From positions 1,418,501-1,482,500 of the forward strand of contig JAPXFQ010000184.1 of assembly GCA_028564705.1 (NCBI GenBank): 64,000 bases of DNA, in the 5' to 3' direction. This DNA is from Apricaphanius iberus (lineage: Eukaryota > Chordata > Actinopteri > Cyprinodontiformes > Aphaniidae). The notes beneath the pieces were generated by a model. It had not been told where the DNA came from. It ran no database searches and saw nothing but the letters and a program-made list of their open reading frames with translations. The position numbers and the translations under genes are program-made. This document shows positions 61,372-64,000 of this stretch, piece after piece. Within the stretch, counting starts at the first letter, position 1. Each line of letters begins with the position of its first letter.

Positions 61372-64000
61372 ATGGATGGAGGTGTCTCGGTCGCCGAGGA
61401 TCAGCTCAGAGGAAGCTCTGATCACTTCCTCACCGGCCTCGGTGCTTTTTGGCGTCATTCAGCCGCCAGCTGCTTGTCTCCAGACGCGGATAAACTCTGC
61501 GTCCCCGTTGGTCTCACCTTGTTATCTGCCGTCCTACTGCTGCTGTCCACCCTTCTGTAAGTAAAGCAGGGTTCAGGATTTCGCTTGAAGATTTAAAGGC
61601 GCAGTTCTAGGAATGGACCCGATGTTGCCCTTTCAGGATTTTGTGTCAGAGGTGTAACTCAAGAGGGGAATGTTCAGGAGAAACCATCCTAGTCGTCTAC
61701 AGCTTTCTTGGTAACCTCTGCAACGGTGTGGGAGCAGTTCTCTCAAGGCAGCTGCACATACAGGTTACTAGTTTTACACCAACATATATTTCTCCTGTTG
61801 CTCGCATTCTTTAACCTGTATTATATCCATCTGCAGATTTTTATGGGTGCTTTTGCTGCTTTAATGGATGCTCTGCACTGCATCTTGTGCTGCCTTCCAG
61901 TGATCCTGTGCTGGAACTCCAAAACACGTAAGTTAAGATAAAGCTCCATCTTTTCCAAACATTTGGTATGTTCCAAATATGCAAAAATGCACAGCTTAGA
62001 CGCTCAGGTGTGTAAAGTATTCACGTAGGCAAAACTGAAAGGAAAGTTATCAGTAAACCTTGATAAACACACAAATGAATGAATAGAACATTTGTTTCCA
62101 GTCTCCCTAATTGGAGATATCCTATGGTGTTCTCTTTTAGAGCGGAGACTGAGAACGCTGAAGAGGCGCAGGAGACAGCATCTTCTGGCTGTAGGCGTGT
62201 TAATGGTGGTTGCAGGGGGTTTTCTGAAGTCCAGAGTTGACGAAACTTCAGCGGTCAGGCCTGTCAGCAGAAGGAAGCTGCTGTACAGCTCCATGCAAAT
62301 ATCCAGTTGGAGCCCTATGATGGTGCTGTTGCAAAGACAAATGCTGTCCAATAAGAATAGACATTACTGGAAGTGTCAATGTTTTTTTTTTCTTAGTGCA
62401 TGTATTGTGCAGTCACAGTATATGCAGAAAATAATAAAAGTGAAGTAAAAAAAGAGGTTTTGATGTAAACTAGCTGAGTATCAGAATAGTATGAATTCAG
62501 AGAATAATATCCTTTTATCTTTTTTTTTCTTCACATCACGTCTACAAATTTTAAAAGCATTTGTATTGGGGGTTTGTGTGATAGAACAACACAGAGTAAC
62601 TGAAAACTGTGAAGGGGAGGAAATTGATTGATGATCAACATACTTGAGAAATACTAATCTCAAAAGTGTACTGTACATTTTTCTATTCACTCTCCTCTTC
62701 CCGTGTTTTGTGCAGTAACCAATTGCTGTGATCTCAGCTGTAAGTCTTATCGGCTCTACAGATCAAGACACCAATCTTTGCCCATACTTCTTTCAAAGTA
62801 GCTTAAACTTGGTTCCTAGACATTTAACTGTCTAGGTCATTCCAACACATGAATATTATTTTGAGCCATTCCATACAGATGTGACTACTGTAATTGTTTG
62901 GGTACCTTTTTTCCTGGTAGGTAAACCTCAATTTTGATTTAAGTATGCACAGATTTGTGTTGGTCTGTTCCACAAAATCACAACTAAAGACATGAAAGTT
63001 TATGGTTGAAGGTTCCATGTTCATTTCTCAAGAGAAACTGTTTGGGAAACACGTTGTATGTGCAGAAGTACTTCTTTTTTTTTCAAATCAAACAGTGTTG
63101 TTTTTGTATTTTCAATAGACCCATAAAGCAATGGGAACTAATTCTGGCTGTTACTGACTGCAAGTCAAAGACTAAATTCTAAACTTAAAATTGGAAACAG
63201 TGTTGCTTGATGTTGAGATTTTTATGCGTAGCTCAAATGCTAATAATTTTCATGTTCAGGACAATAAAGAAATCCTTGGTTACATCCTGGGGCTGCTGGC
63301 CTTCGTCATTGCCTGGACCTCCAGATTCCCTGCACTCTGCAGAGTGGTAAGAGACAACACACTGGAGCCTGAGCTCTACACAAATGTGTTCACACGAGTT
63401 CAGTTGCTTTCAAAAACTGTTTTTGTTTCTATCAGAGGAGAGGACAGAACCTGACCAAGTCCTATATTTTCTCTGGATTTTTGTGCTCTGTATCTGGTGC
63501 CCTCTACACAGCAGCCATGCTCCTTTATGACATCCAGTTTGGATTTCTTATCAGAGTCATGCCTTGGCTGCTGTCATCGACTGGGTGTGTCATCTTGGAT
63601 CTGCTTGTATCCTTGTGATTTGTACATTTGCAGATCTTAACCTTTCCAAGTCTACGGATTACTTCAGAGCTGGACGTCATTGCTTCATTCTGTGCAAACT
63701 AAAGCTTCCTTCAAGACATGTTGTATGGAAGCAGATAAGATGACCATGTGCCATGCTTTGTAGAATAATTCAGTTTATAATTTTTACTTGAATTAGGATT
63801 TTCATCTGTTAGTTTTTTTTCATGTTTTGATTTTTAACTCAGAAATGTCAGACTTTACTCTTCCACTGGTGCAAGACAGAAACTGGGCCAAAGACGGCGA
63901 AGCTTTCACCAGACATAGACGGACTTTTAGGCATGCACCCTGACCACACTGCTGTTGTGAAGCAGCAGAAAAGGCAGCAAAAACCGTCAAAAGCACAAAC
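61372..64000 (+). CDS. tmem44: tmem44: transmembrane protein 44, 3' end beyond the window
   Basis: Exons seen: 61372-61556, 61637-61763, 61837-61927, 62141-62298, 63260-63346, 63436-63606 and 63852-64000 (open at the edge). They join in frame to about 322 residues. Conserved TMEM44 features are a hydrophobic segment in exon 1 (PVGLTLLSAVLLLLSTLL), GVGAVLSRQL in exon 2, a membrane segment ending VILCW in exon 3, DNKEILGYILGLLAFVIAW followed by SRFPALCR in exon 5, and YDIQFGFLIRVMPWLL in exon 6. Human TMEM44 has the matching QLTIQ, ENTEILGYLLG, SRIPPLSRI and ATPWFL segments. At least six membrane spans are apparent. The exon 5 segment resembles a PQ-loop (conserved G, W and SRxP), suggesting kinship to PQ-loop membrane proteins; that is inference. 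The physiological role is not well established. Exon 4 ends without a GT donor. Intron 6 has a U12-type donor. The start at 61,372 is the first ATG in frame with the conserved exon. Confidence 0.9.
62299..63259 (+). other. tmem44 intron 4 with non-GT (AT...AG) boundary
   Basis: By homology the protein must run ...LLYSSMQ to DNKEILGY (human ...SLLQ to ENTEILGY). The genome has ATATCCAGT directly after the CAA codon and TTCATGTTCAG before GAC. No GT at or near the junction preserves the frame. The first six bases match the U12 AT-type donor, positions 7-8 do not, and I see no clear U12 branch site near the acceptor. It could be an atypical U12 AT-AG intron or carry a local sequence change. Confidence 0.55.
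63607..63851 (+). other. tmem44 intron 6: predicted U12-type GT-AG intron
   Basis: The intron begins GTATCCTTGT, the minor-spliceosome GT-type donor consensus. Near its end TTTTTAAC (63,831-63,838) resembles the U12 branch site, with the branch A about 14 nt from the AG at 63,850-63,851. Using that AG gives LDLL followed by TLLFHWCK, which aligns with TMEM44. The earlier AG at 63,842 would add KCQ and leaves only about 5 nt to the branch site. Confidence 0.78.

Noticed and set aside
62299..62448. tmem44 exon 4 reading on past SSMQ
   Set aside because: The extra residues have no counterpart in TMEM44 and skip the conserved DNKEILGY junction; it is more likely intronic.

Overview
This is a stretch of vertebrate, almost certainly teleost fish, nuclear DNA. 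It is AT-rich, its genes are split into small exons with GT-AG introns, and its non-coding part carries typical fish repeats: decayed Tc1-like transposons, hAT and Harbinger-type elements, tRNA-derived SINE heads, and LINE 3' ends. The species cannot be named from sequence alone.

Layout: positions 1 to about 47,800 form a gene desert in which I find no convincing coding exon. It holds microsatellites, transposon remnants and unique AT-rich sequence that may include distal regulatory DNA. The right quarter holds three protein-coding genes: fam43a (minus strand, one coding exon, 48,835-49,866), lsg1 (plus strand, 14 coding exons, 53,041-60,503) and tmem44 (plus strand, seven exons seen, from 61,372 and running off the right edge). 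FAM43A, LSG1 and TMEM44 are also neighbours in human 3q29 (established knowledge), so the block looks like ancestral vertebrate synteny.

The genes do unrelated jobs. lsg1 encodes the circularly permuted cytoplasmic GTPase of late 60S ribosome maturation. fam43a encodes a PTB/PID-domain adaptor-like protein. tmem44 encodes a multi-pass membrane protein. lsg1 and tmem44 lie head to tail about 870 bp apart. fam43a is divergently transcribed from lsg1 across about 3.2 kb.

The most interesting observation is in splicing. lsg1 intron 10 has the hallmarks of a U12-type AT-AC intron, and tmem44 intron 6 has those of a U12-type GT-AG intron. A third intron (tmem44 intron 4) has no GT donor at the homology-defined boundary and starts ATATCC. 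Minor-spliceosome introns thus appear in two adjacent genes. Also notable are a 1,091-bp hAT-type element with an exact 8-bp target-site duplication and two CTCF-like motifs inside it, and a 442-bp MITE flanked by TTA. I found no clear sign of a wholly new biological system.
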